NCBI GenBank assembly: GCA_902773455.1
Contig: CACYEW010000057.1
Coordinates: 1-6,200 of the forward strand
Direction: 5' to 3'
DNA: 6,200 nt
Source: an uncultured Ruminococcus sp.
GTDB taxonomy: Bacteria; Bacillota; Clostridia; Oscillospirales; CAG-272
In this document: positions 1 to 5,662 of the stretch, one piece after another
How positions within the stretch are numbered: the stretch's first letter is position 1
Layout: each line of letters begins with the position of its first letter
The notes under the pieces: model-generated
Database searches by the model: none
Told to the model about the DNA's origin: nothing
Seen by the model: only the letters and a program-made list of their open reading frames with translations
Position numbers and translations under genes: made by a program

Positions 1-282
1 GACAATATGCAGAACGACGGCGATATACTCGACTTTTACGATAACGGCGACGTCGCGCCCGAGGGAAGATTCAAATACCGCTTAGCCGTGATCAACGCGC
101 CCAATAAAGCCTCGCTGACCGAAACGGCGGCAAAGACCGAAGAAAAGACCGAAGCCGTAACGGATGATATCGGAAAGGATACGGGAAAGATCAATCCCGC
201 CGCGATAATAATCCCGTCGGTCGCCGCGGCAGCCGCCGGAATCGGTACGGCGATCGCGATAAGCAAAAAGAAAAAGAAATAA
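1..282 (+). CDS. C-terminal fragment of a probable membrane-anchored surface protein (5' end outside window)
   Basis: The frame is open from the first base of the window and ends at TAA 280-282, so this is the last 93 codons of a longer gene; the ATG at position 7 is probably internal. Three parts are visible. First comes a short segment that could end a folded domain (GRFKYRLAVINAP). Next is a linker rich in Thr, Glu, Lys and Ala, roughly fragment residues 36-63. Last is a hydrophobic stretch (about residues 66-88, from PAAIIIP through IGTAIAI) followed by SKKKKK. A C-terminal hydrophobic helix capped by lysines after a charged linker is what a stop-transfer anchor of an exported protein looks like. 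No LPXTG-type sortase motif precedes it. The function is not recognisable from this tail. It converges on the his operon and ends two bases before the shared terminator. Confidence is high that it is coding and moderate that it is a surface anchor. Confidence 0.72.
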   Translation, partial: DNMQNDGDILDFYDNGDVAPEGRFKYRLAVINAPNKASLTETAAKTEEKTEAVTDDIGKDTGKINPAAIIIPSVAAAAAGIGTAIAISKKKKK

Positions 283-283
283 G

Positions 284-323
284 ATCATAAAAAAAGCGGG
301 TCACGACCCGCTTTTTTTATGAT
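284..323. terminator. Bidirectional intrinsic terminator between convergent genes
   Basis: This is a 40-base near-perfect palindrome. The arms are ATCAT, seven A, then GCGGGT, with loop CACG, then ACCCGC, seven T and ATGAT. Read on either strand it gives a GC-rich six-pair core extended by A-T pairs, with a run of seven T on the 3' side (312-318 on plus; the complement of 289-295 on minus). It begins one base after the stop of the plus-strand gene and contains the stop codon of the minus-strand ogt gene, so it should end both transcripts. The structure is read directly from sequence; terminator activity is inferred. Confidence 0.93.
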
Positions 324-816
324 ACTGCGTTTTTTCAAGCCTGAGCAGCGCTTCTTTTTGTTTCAAGCCGCCGCCGTAACCGACGAGCGAACCGTCTTTG
401 CCGACGACTCTGTGGCACGGTATTATGATGCAGACGGGATTTTTATGCAGCGCCTGACCGACCGCCTGCGCCGACATCTTTTTAATTCCCCTTTTTGCGG
501 CGATCTTTTCCGCGATATCGCCGTACGTGACAGTCTGTCCGTATCCGACGTTTTGCAAAAGTTCAAGCACCTCGCGGCAAAACTCAGTTACGCCGCAGAG
601 TCTTATTTCGGGTGCTTTACCGCAATCGCCGCCGTTGAAATACGAATCGAGCCACGCTTTCGTTTTATCGAAGATAAAGAGCTCAGCGTACCCGCATTCC
701 TGAGGAGGCTTGCTGTTTTCGTTATAAAACGACAGCCCCGTAAGATATTCTCCGTCGGAATACATTATCAGGCCGTCTAAGCCGCAGGGCGTTTCGTATA
801 CGTTATAATACGTCAT
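301..816 (-). CDS. ogt: Methylated-DNA--protein-cysteine S-methyltransferase (O6-alkylguanine-DNA alkyltransferase)
   Basis: This suicide DNA-repair protein moves alkyl groups from O6 of guanine (and O4 of thymine) to its own cysteine. At 171 residues it has the usual length of a stand-alone Ogt/MGMT. The N-terminal domain is roughly residues 1-75. The DNA-binding and catalytic domain follows: YGDIA at 98-102, recognition region SAQAVGQALHKNP at 115-127, active-site IIPCHRVVG at 131-139 with Cys134 as acceptor, and GYGGGLKQKEALLRLE at 146-161. Gln117 occupies the position where human MGMT has the arginine finger. The ATG start is forced: TAA lies in frame two codons upstream, and the next Met is residue 18. 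No Shine-Dalgarno is visible before the start. The start overlaps the methyltransferase gene by 14 bases, so termination-reinitiation is likely. The last seven residues (YHKKSGS) and the TGA stop lie within the terminator palindrome. Confidence 0.95.
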   Translation of the reverse strand: MTYYNVYETPCGLDGLIMYSDGEYLTGLSFYNENSKPPQECGYAELFIFDKTKAWLDSYFNGGDCGKAPEIRLCGVTEFCREVLELLQNVGYGQTVTYGDIAEKIAAKRGIKKMSAQAVGQALHKNPVCIIIPCHRVVGKDGSLVGYGGGLKQKEALLRLEKTQYHKKSGS

Positions 817-1597
817 TTTTTATGAGAATATCGAGCGTATGGTTCGAAGCGCCTATTATATCCTGTCTTTCACAGGTCGCAAGATGATATTCGATCCATT
901 TTTCGTAGGTGTGATCGTCCATAGCGTCGATCGCGGCGCGGATATAGTGCGCCGCTCCGTCCGTCGCTATGAGTTTTTCGCGCGTAACGGGCGCCGTTTT
1001 GTCGAGCTCTTCGATATCCTCCGTTCTGACGAGATCGAAAAGCTCTTCGGGTCCGCTTTTGCAGTGCCAGTCCGGCGTGATCAGATCTTTTTCTTCTATA
1101 TAGCCGACGTTATTTTTGAGAAACGCAAACTGTATCACCGTCGCCTCGTTCATACAGTACGCAACGAGTATACTACCGCCCGGCTTCGTGATCCTCACCG
1201 CTTCGCCGAGCGCTTTTTTCTTGTCTTCAAACGTGAATAAATGATACATCGGGCCGAGAAGCAGAGTCATATCGAATTCGCCGTCTTCAAAAGCCGAAAG
1301 ATCGACGGCGTTTCCCTGATACGTGCTCAGCTTTTCTCCGCCGTTCAGCTTGCTTTGCAGTATCTGCAGATTGTGTTCCACAAGCTCCACCGCCGTAACG
1401 TCGAAGCCTTCTTTTGCAAGCGCGACGCTGTATCTGCCGGTTCCGGCGCCGATCTCGACGATCCGTTTCGCGTTCGTTTTCATCGCGTACCCGTGAATGT
1501 ATTTCATCGTCGTGATATACTCGATTTTGCCGTGCTTGCTGATAAGTCTGCCGTCCTCGTCGTGCGACTCATAGTATTCCTTAAGATATTCCATCAT
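803..1597 (-). CDS. Class I SAM-dependent methyltransferase, substrate unknown
   Basis: This 264-residue protein has a Rossmann-type methyltransferase core. Motif I, IVEIGAGTG, is at residues 46-54 and binds S-adenosylmethionine. The acidic end of strand 2 is Glu71 (AVELVE), which should hold the ribose hydroxyls. Asp99 (GNAVDLS) fits the adenine-contacting position. DMTLLLGPMYHL at 109-120 is strand 4 with the motif IV region, and ITKPGGSILVAY at 136-147 is the post-motif segment. The C-terminal ~115 residues probably form the substrate cap, and they give no clue to substrate. The LGPMYHL signature is common in small-molecule methyltransferases of the Methyltransf_11/25 type. There is no signal peptide or membrane segment, so it is probably cytosolic. 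It is embedded in the his operon tail: its ATG overlaps the phosphatase stop (ATGA) and its end overlaps ogt by 14 bases. A second in-frame ATG at 1594-1592 is also possible. Confidence 0.88.
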   Translation of the reverse strand: MMEYLKEYYESHDEDGRLISKHGKIEYITTMKYIHGYAMKTNAKRIVEIGAGTGRYSVALAKEGFDVTAVELVEHNLQILQSKLNGGEKLSTYQGNAVDLSAFEDGEFDMTLLLGPMYHLFTFEDKKKALGEAVRITKPGGSILVAYCMNEATVIQFAFLKNNVGYIEEKDLITPDWHCKSGPEELFDLVRTEDIEELDKTAPVTREKLIATDGAAHYIRAAIDAMDDHTYEKWIEYHLATCERQDIIGASNHTLDILIKNDVL

Positions 1598-2340
1598 AAT
1601 TCTCCCTTAAACGTATCGAATCCGTAACAGATGTTTTCGGCGCTGTGACCGTCGCTTGACAGGATGAATTCAGCGCCGTTTTTTTTCAGATACGAAAAGA
1701 TCTCTTTTGACGGGTACGGAGTTTTTCTGTACCCTCTCGATATCGCGCCGAAATTGATCTCGAACGGCACGCCCGTCTTCAGAAGCGCGTCGGCGGCGGT
1801 TTTATACGCGTCTTTATATCTTTTATCGCTCTCGTCAAACAACGCTTTGCCCTCGTTGAATTTCGTTATGAGATCAAAGTGACCTATTATATCGCACTTT
1901 GTTTTGTTCACAACGTCCGCGACGTTTTCGTAATACTTTTCGATAAGCGAAAAAAAGTCTCCGCCGAAGTATTCGTTCACGGCGTTTTCAAGCGTTTCTT
2001 TTGTAAAATCGACCGGTATATATACGTTTTCCGCCTTTACGTAGTGTACCGAGCCGATCGTATAGTCGAATTTTATATCCGGCTTATGCGAATAATAATC
2101 GAGCTCGATGCCGCAGCGGAGGTCTATTTCGTTTTTATACTTTTCTTTCAGCTCTTCGATCTCCGCTTTATAGACGGCGTAATTCTCCGGTCTCATACAG
2201 TAGCTCTGATCGAAGGGCGTATACGAGTGATCGGATATGCCGTACGTGGTCACGCCCTTACCGATCGCGGACAGTACCATCTGTTCCGGGGTGTTTTTGC
2301 CGTCTGAAAATACGGTATGCGTGTGCAGATCGGTCATCAC
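1594..2340 (-). CDS. hisK: Histidinol-phosphatase, PHP family (HisK/HisJ type)
   Basis: This enzyme hydrolyses L-histidinol phosphate to histidinol, the penultimate stage of histidine synthesis. The 248 residues carry the PHP metal-site motifs in order: HTH at residues 6-8 with Asp13 in FSDG, His38 in SDHS, Glu79 in GIELDY, His99 in GSVHYV, His154 in IIGHFDLITKF, and Asp230/His232 in SSDGHS. These match the trinuclear metal ligands expected of PHP phosphoesterases. The length is slightly below the ~268 residues of Bacillus HisJ. It lies directly after hisIE, and the HisB of this operon lacks the phosphatase domain found in E. coli HisB, so it fills that gap. The start is GTG 2340-2338 or ATG 2337-2335; hisIE stop TGA 2339-2337 overlaps both. 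The name hisJ is equally used for this family (Bacillus); other PHP phosphatases are possible but unlikely here. Confidence 0.92.
   Translation of the reverse strand: MMTDLHTHTVFSDGKNTPEQMVLSAIGKGVTTYGISDHSYTPFDQSYCMRPENYAVYKAEIEELKEKYKNEIDLRCGIELDYYSHKPDIKFDYTIGSVHYVKAENVYIPVDFTKETLENAVNEYFGGDFFSLIEKYYENVADVVNKTKCDIIGHFDLITKFNEGKALFDESDKRYKDAYKTAADALLKTGVPFEINFGAISRGYRKTPYPSKEIFSYLKKNGAEFILSSDGHSAENICYGFDTFKGEL
1602..1608 (-). promoter_or_regulatory. Ribosome binding site of the methyltransferase gene
   Basis: AAGGGAG lies inside the last codons of the phosphatase gene. It sits 4 bases before ATG 1597-1595 and 7 bases before ATG 1594-1592. Spacing favours the second ATG slightly, which would drop one residue and make a TGATG junction; the first gives an ATGA junction. 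Either way translation is coupled to the phosphatase stop. Confidence 0.7.
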
Positions 2341-2981
2341 GTCATCTTCTCCTGTTTGATCTTGTGATCTATCACGTGGCGCGAGGCGAGCTCGTTTCTG
2401 ATATCGTCAAGGCTTATACCGGCTTCGACCATAAGGACCATAACGTGGTACGCAAGATCCGCTATCTCGTAAACGGTCTCTTTTTTATCCTTGTCCTTAG
2501 CCGCTATAATGACCTCGGTGCTCTCTTCTCCGACCTTTTTCAGTATCTTGTCGAGACCTTTTTCGAACAGATAGCTCGTATACGAGCCTTCTTTTTTCTC
2601 CGTCTTTCTGCCCTCGATAAGTTTCATGAGTCCTTCATATGAAAATTCCGGCTCGCCGTTATCATAAACGGGATTTTCAAAGCACGAAAACGTGCCGAGA
2701 TGACACGCCGGTCCGTCGGGATCGACGGTAACGACGAGCGCGTCCCTGTCGCAGTCGGCGGTAATCGATACGATATGCTGATAATTACCGCTCGTTTCGC
2801 CTTTGAGCCACAGTTTTTTTCTCGATCTGCTGTAAAAGCAGGTCAGTTTTTTCTCAACCGATATTTCAAGGCTCTCTTTGTTCATATACGCGAGCGTGAG
2901 CACGCGCTTCGTTTTCCTGTCGACGACTATCGCCGGAATAAGTCCGTTTTCGTCGAATTTGAGTTCGTTTATGTTTATCAT
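2337..2981 (-). CDS. hisIE: Bifunctional phosphoribosyl-AMP cyclohydrolase / phosphoribosyl-ATP pyrophosphohydrolase
   Basis: This fused enzyme catalyses steps 2 and 3 of histidine synthesis: the HisE part converts PR-ATP to PR-AMP and the HisI part opens the adenine ring to give ProFAR. The HisI domain covers about residues 1-110. It contains AYMNKESL (31-38), WLKGETSGNYQ (58-68) and DCDRDALVVTVDPDGPACHLGTF from residue 76. Cys77, Cys93 and Cys100 have the 16- and 7-residue spacing of the zinc ligands in the archaeal HisI structure, and Asp76, Asp78 and Asp80 fit the magnesium site. The HisE domain (about 113-205) has SYLFEKGLDKILKKVGEESTEV and the EIADLAYH helix, with Glu152, Glu153, Glu156 and Asp175 as likely metal ligands. 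At 214 residues it has the normal length for the fusion. AAGGTG sits 5 bases before the ATG, 10 bases after the hisF stop. Confidence 0.97.
   Translation of the reverse strand: MININELKFDENGLIPAIVVDRKTKRVLTLAYMNKESLEISVEKKLTCFYSRSRKKLWLKGETSGNYQHIVSITADCDRDALVVTVDPDGPACHLGTFSCFENPVYDNGEPEFSYEGLMKLIEGRKTEKKEGSYTSYLFEKGLDKILKKVGEESTEVIIAAKDKDKKETVYEIADLAYHVMVLMVEAGISLDDIRNELASRHVIDHKIKQEKMT
2349..2353 (-). promoter_or_regulatory. Ribosome binding site of the PHP phosphatase gene
   Basis: AGGAG lies within the 3' end of hisIE. It is 8 bases from GTG 2340-2338 and 11 bases from ATG 2337-2335. The spacing supports the GTG, giving a protein beginning MMTDLHTHT; the ATG remains a fair alternative and differs by one residue. 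Confidence 0.65.
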
Positions 2982-2991
2982 TTCGTCACCT

Positions 2992-3750
2992 TCATATTCT
3001 CGTGATTATTCCGTTTTTCTTCATTTCGGCTTTGAGATCTTTTATATCCACCTCGCCGAAGTGGAAGATCGATGCGGCAAGTCCCGCGTCGACCTTCGGC
3101 AGGGTTTTGAACAGATCTGTAAAGTGCCGTATGTTCCCCGCTCCGCCGGAAGCTATTACCGGCACGTTCACGACCTCGCAGACAGCGGCGAGCATTTCGA
3201 TATCGAAACCGTTTTTCACCCCGTCCGTATCTATCGAGTTGAGCACGATCTCGCCGGCGCCGTTTCCGGCTCCGCGCTTTATCCATTCTATCGCGTCAAG
3301 TCCAGTATCGATCCTGCCGCCCTTCGCGTAGACTCTGAAATTTCCGTTTACGCGTTTCACGTCAGCCGAAAGCACGACGCACTGACTGCCGTAGCGTTTC
3401 GCGGCTTCGTATATCAGCCCGGGATCTCTTATCGCGCCGGAGTTGACGCTTACCTTATCGGCTCCGCATTTGAGCACGCGGTCGAAATCGTCGAGCGTAT
3501 TGATGCCGCCGCCTACGGTGAGAGGTATGAAAACGCGCCTCGCCGTTTCTTTGAGTATATCGGTAAATATCCTTCTGCCGTCGCTTGAAGCGGTGATATC
3601 GTAGAAAACGAGCTCGTCCGCCCCGTTATCCGAATAGTATCCGGCGAGATCCACGGGAGAATTCACGTCTTTCAAGCCCCCGAAATTTACTCCCTTTACG
3701 ACTCTGCCGTCTTTTACGTCGAGGCACGGTATTATTCTTTTCGTTATCAT
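2992..3750 (-). CDS. hisF: Imidazole glycerol phosphate synthase, cyclase subunit HisF
   Basis: HisF is the (βα)8-barrel subunit that uses ammonia from HisH to convert PRFAR into imidazole glycerol phosphate and AICAR. At 252 residues it matches the family length. The N-terminus KRIIPCLDVKDGRVVKGVNF carries catalytic Asp11, and SADVKR carries the second catalytic Asp130, the same numbers as in Thermotoga HisF. Phosphate-binding loops are visible as TVGGGI (78-83) with NSGAI (103-107), and ASGGAGN (200-206) with AASIFHFGE. Ser104 replaces the Thr104 of the Thermotoga enzyme, a conservative change. Its ATG overlaps the hisA stop as ATGA, and GGAGG inside hisA lies 7 bases upstream. The partner hisH is one gene away, so a HisH-HisF complex is expected in the cytosol. 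Confidence 0.98.
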   Translation of the reverse strand: MITKRIIPCLDVKDGRVVKGVNFGGLKDVNSPVDLAGYYSDNGADELVFYDITASSDGRRIFTDILKETARRVFIPLTVGGGINTLDDFDRVLKCGADKVSVNSGAIRDPGLIYEAAKRYGSQCVVLSADVKRVNGNFRVYAKGGRIDTGLDAIEWIKRGAGNGAGEIVLNSIDTDGVKNGFDIEMLAAVCEVVNVPVIASGGAGNIRHFTDLFKTLPKVDAGLAASIFHFGEVDIKDLKAEMKKNGIITRI

Positions 3751-4463
3751 TTCGCCGCCTCCAGCGCTTTTTTAAGATCCATATCGCCCGTGTAAAGAGC
3801 TTTGCCGATTATCGCGCCGTGTATGCCGAGCGCTTTCAGCCGTTTTATATCTTCGTATGAAGAAACGACGCCCGAAGCGATAAGATCGACGTCGTAACGG
3901 GTCGATAACTCGCGGTAAAGATCTACGTTTGTTCCCTGCATCGCGCCGTCTTTTGAAATATCGGTACAGATGAAAGTTTTACAGCCGTCCGCCGTCATCA
4001 TATCGAAGAATTCGAATACGCCGGTATCGGTCGTATTCATCCAGCCTCTCGTCGCCGCATTGCCGTCTCTTATATCTATACCGACGGCGATCTTATCGCA
4101 TCCGAAGGCTTTTACGGCTTCTTTTACGAATCCCCTCCGCTCTATCGCCGCGGTGCCGATTATAACGCGGTCGACTCCGACTCCGAGATATTCGCTTATC
4201 CTTTCAACCGTTCTGATGCCGCCGCCGACCTCGCAGAAAAGATTTGTTTTTTGCTTTATGTCGGCAAACAGGGCGTGATTTACCGGCTCGCCGGTACGCG
4301 CGCCGTCAAGATCGACGAGATGTACGCGCTTCGCCCCGCACGACTCAAAGCCGAGCGCAACAGATACGGGATCGTCGTTATAAGAGGTGACCTTGCCGTA
4401 ATCGCCTTTGTAAAGCCGAACGGCCTGACCGCCTATACAGTCTATCGCCGGATAAATTATCAT
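3747..4463 (-). CDS. hisA: ProFAR isomerase (HisA)
   Basis: HisA is 1-(5-phosphoribosyl)-5-[(5-phosphoribosylamino)methylideneamino]imidazole-4-carboxamide isomerase, the Amadori-type rearrangement of ProFAR to PRFAR. It is a (βα)8 barrel homologous to HisF. The 238 residues show the general-base Asp8 in YPAIDCIGGQAVRL, VDLDGA (50-55), EVGGGIR (78-84), Asp130 in VGIDIRDG as the general acid, Trp141 in the substrate-gripping RGWMNTT loop, and TDISKDGAMQGTN (167-179) near the second phosphate site. SGVVS (197-201) and IIGKALY (218-224) complete the C-terminal phosphate clamp. The RGW loop points to a dedicated HisA and not the bifunctional PriA of actinobacteria, in keeping with a full his cluster here. 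The ATG overlaps the hisH stop as ATGA; GAGGTG lies 5 bases upstream. Confidence 0.97.
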   Translation of the reverse strand: MIIYPAIDCIGGQAVRLYKGDYGKVTSYNDDPVSVALGFESCGAKRVHLVDLDGARTGEPVNHALFADIKQKTNLFCEVGGGIRTVERISEYLGVGVDRVIIGTAAIERRGFVKEAVKAFGCDKIAVGIDIRDGNAATRGWMNTTDTGVFEFFDMMTADGCKTFICTDISKDGAMQGTNVDLYRELSTRYDVDLIASGVVSSYEDIKRLKALGIHGAIIGKALYTGDMDLKKALEAAK

Positions 4464-5074
4464 ATTTGCACCTCGCAGAACGCTTTGAGCATTTTCAAAC
4501 CGGTCTTTCCGCTTTTTTCGGGATGGAACTGAGCGCCGAAAACGTTTTTGTCGGCGACCGCCGCCGTAAGCTCCGCACCGTATTCCGTCGTGGCTATGAC
4601 GTTTTCGCCGCAGTCGGCGGCGTAATACGAATGGACGAAATAGACGAAATCGCCGTTTTCGTTATATTTGAAAAGCGGACTTTCTTTTTTGAAAATGAGG
4701 GAATTCCAGCCTATATGCGGTATTTTCAAGCCCGGGTCTATAACGTCTTTTATCGGCTTTACCGAGCCTTTTATAAGCCCGAGTCCTTCGTATTCGCCGA
4801 ATTCAAAGCTTTTATCAAACAAAAGCTGCATGCCGAGGCATATTCCGAGAAGCGGTTTGCCTGACGCCGCCTGCTCTTTTACGACCGTGTCAAGTCCCGT
4901 ATCGCGCAGTTTTGCGGCGGCGTCGCCGAAAGCGCCCACGCCCGGCAGTATCAGCCTGTCGGCTTTTTCTATGACTTTTTTATCGCCCGTTACCGAGGCT
5001 TCTTCGCCTATCGCCGCGAAAGAGCTTTGCAGTGAAAACAGATTGCCTACGCCGTAATCGATTATAGCGATCAT
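4460..5074 (-). CDS. hisH: Imidazole glycerol phosphate synthase, glutamine amidotransferase subunit HisH
   Basis: HisH is a class I (triad) glutamine amidotransferase that hydrolyses glutamine and channels ammonia to HisF. The 204 residues have the normal length. Visible features are IIDYGVGNLFSL (4-15), the PGVGAFG loop (44-50) near the oxyanion hole, the nucleophile elbow GICLGMQLLF with Cys79, IPHIGWN (118-124), YFVHSYY (145-151), and His184/Glu186 in AQFHPEKSG to complete the triad. The start is ATG 5074-5072, with AAGGAG 7 bases before it; its A is the last base of the hisB TAA stop (TAATG junction). Placement before hisA and hisF is the standard order for this operon type. Confidence 0.98.
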   Translation of the reverse strand: MIAIIDYGVGNLFSLQSSFAAIGEEASVTGDKKVIEKADRLILPGVGAFGDAAAKLRDTGLDTVVKEQAASGKPLLGICLGMQLLFDKSFEFGEYEGLGLIKGSVKPIKDVIDPGLKIPHIGWNSLIFKKESPLFKYNENGDFVYFVHSYYAADCGENVIATTEYGAELTAAVADKNVFGAQFHPEKSGKTGLKMLKAFCEVQI

Positions 5075-5661
5075 TATAAAACTCCTTTTGTAGACGGTAT
5101 CGCGTCGGGATCGTCTTCGTTCACTTTAACGGCTTCACGCAGGCTCCTGCCGACGGATTTGAACGCCGCCTCTATGATGTGATGCGAATTGCCGCCCGTT
5201 ATCAGACGGATATGAAGAGTCACGCCGCTTTCGCGCACGAACGCTGCGAAGAATTCTTCAACGAGCTCCGTATCGAAATCGCCGACCTTCTGCGTGGGTA
5301 TCGGGATCATATAGCCTAAATACGGTCTGCCCGAAATATCGACCGCCGTCATCACGAGCGCTTCGTCCATCGGCAGGATTATATCCCCGTAACGGCGGAT
5401 GCCGCGTTTGTCGCCGAGAGCCGTTTTCAGCGCCTCCCCGAGCGCTATGCCGATATCCTCGGTCGTGTGATGATAATCGACGTTTATATCGCCTTTGCAG
5501 TATACCGTGAGATCGAAGCCGCCGTGTTTGGCAAACAGCGTCAGCATATGATCGAGAAAGCCGCAGCCGGTATTTATTTCGCCGGCGCCTTTGCCGTCCA
5601 CGTCAAGAGTCAGTTTTATATCGGTCTCTTTCGTTTTTCTTTTTATTTCGGCAGTTCTCAT
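5074..5661 (-). CDS. hisB: Imidazoleglycerol-phosphate dehydratase (monofunctional HisB)
   Basis: This manganese enzyme dehydrates imidazole glycerol phosphate to imidazole acetol phosphate. The 195-residue length is that of the stand-alone IGPD; there is no N-terminal HAD phosphatase domain as in enterobacterial HisB, which explains the separate PHP phosphatase further down. Two pseudo-repeated halves each provide a His-His-x-x-Glu metal motif: DYHHTTEDIGIALGEAL with His64, His65 and Glu68, and GNSHHIIEAAFK with His160, His161 and Glu164. GFLDHML (34-40) and the C-terminal IPSTKGVL signature are also intact. Family members usually assemble as 24-mers. GGAGGG sits 5 bases before the ATG, which comes one base after the hisC stop (TAA at 5665-5663). 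Confidence 0.98.
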   Translation of the reverse strand: MRTAEIKRKTKETDIKLTLDVDGKGAGEINTGCGFLDHMLTLFAKHGGFDLTVYCKGDINVDYHHTTEDIGIALGEALKTALGDKRGIRRYGDIILPMDEALVMTAVDISGRPYLGYMIPIPTQKVGDFDTELVEEFFAAFVRESGVTLHIRLITGGNSHHIIEAAFKSVGRSLREAVKVNEDDPDAIPSTKGVL

Positions 5662-5662
5662 T

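Noticed and set aside
7..9. ATG at 7 as the start of a small 91-residue protein.
   Set aside because: The frame is already open before it, and there is too little upstream sequence to see a ribosome site. The composition looks like the tail of a longer exported protein. A small stand-alone protein cannot be fully excluded.
283..330. The 40-base palindrome as a mobile-element end, attachment site or operator.
   Set aside because: The GC-rich core, four-base loop, T-runs on both strands and position between convergent stops are fully explained by a bidirectional terminator. No second copy is seen in the window.
817..840. A possible internal promoter or intrinsic terminator between the methyltransferase and ogt.
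   Set aside because: The genes overlap by 14 bases, and I see no convincing -35/-10 pair or hairpin with a T-run around the junction.
2978..3286. A 102-codon minus-strand frame inside hisF, rich in Arg.
   Set aside because: It is a shifted reading of hisF, with low-complexity basic composition and no family resemblance. The hisF frame itself is intact through its C-terminus, so this is not a frameshift remnant.
2878..3588. A 236-codon open frame on the plus strand opposite hisF and the start of hisIE, with other long antisense frames opposite hisIE, hisH, hisA and ogt.
   Set aside because: The minus strand encodes full-length proteins with intact catalytic motifs. The antisense frames have no recognisable domains and follow from codon bias avoiding the triplets that would give stops in the opposite frame.
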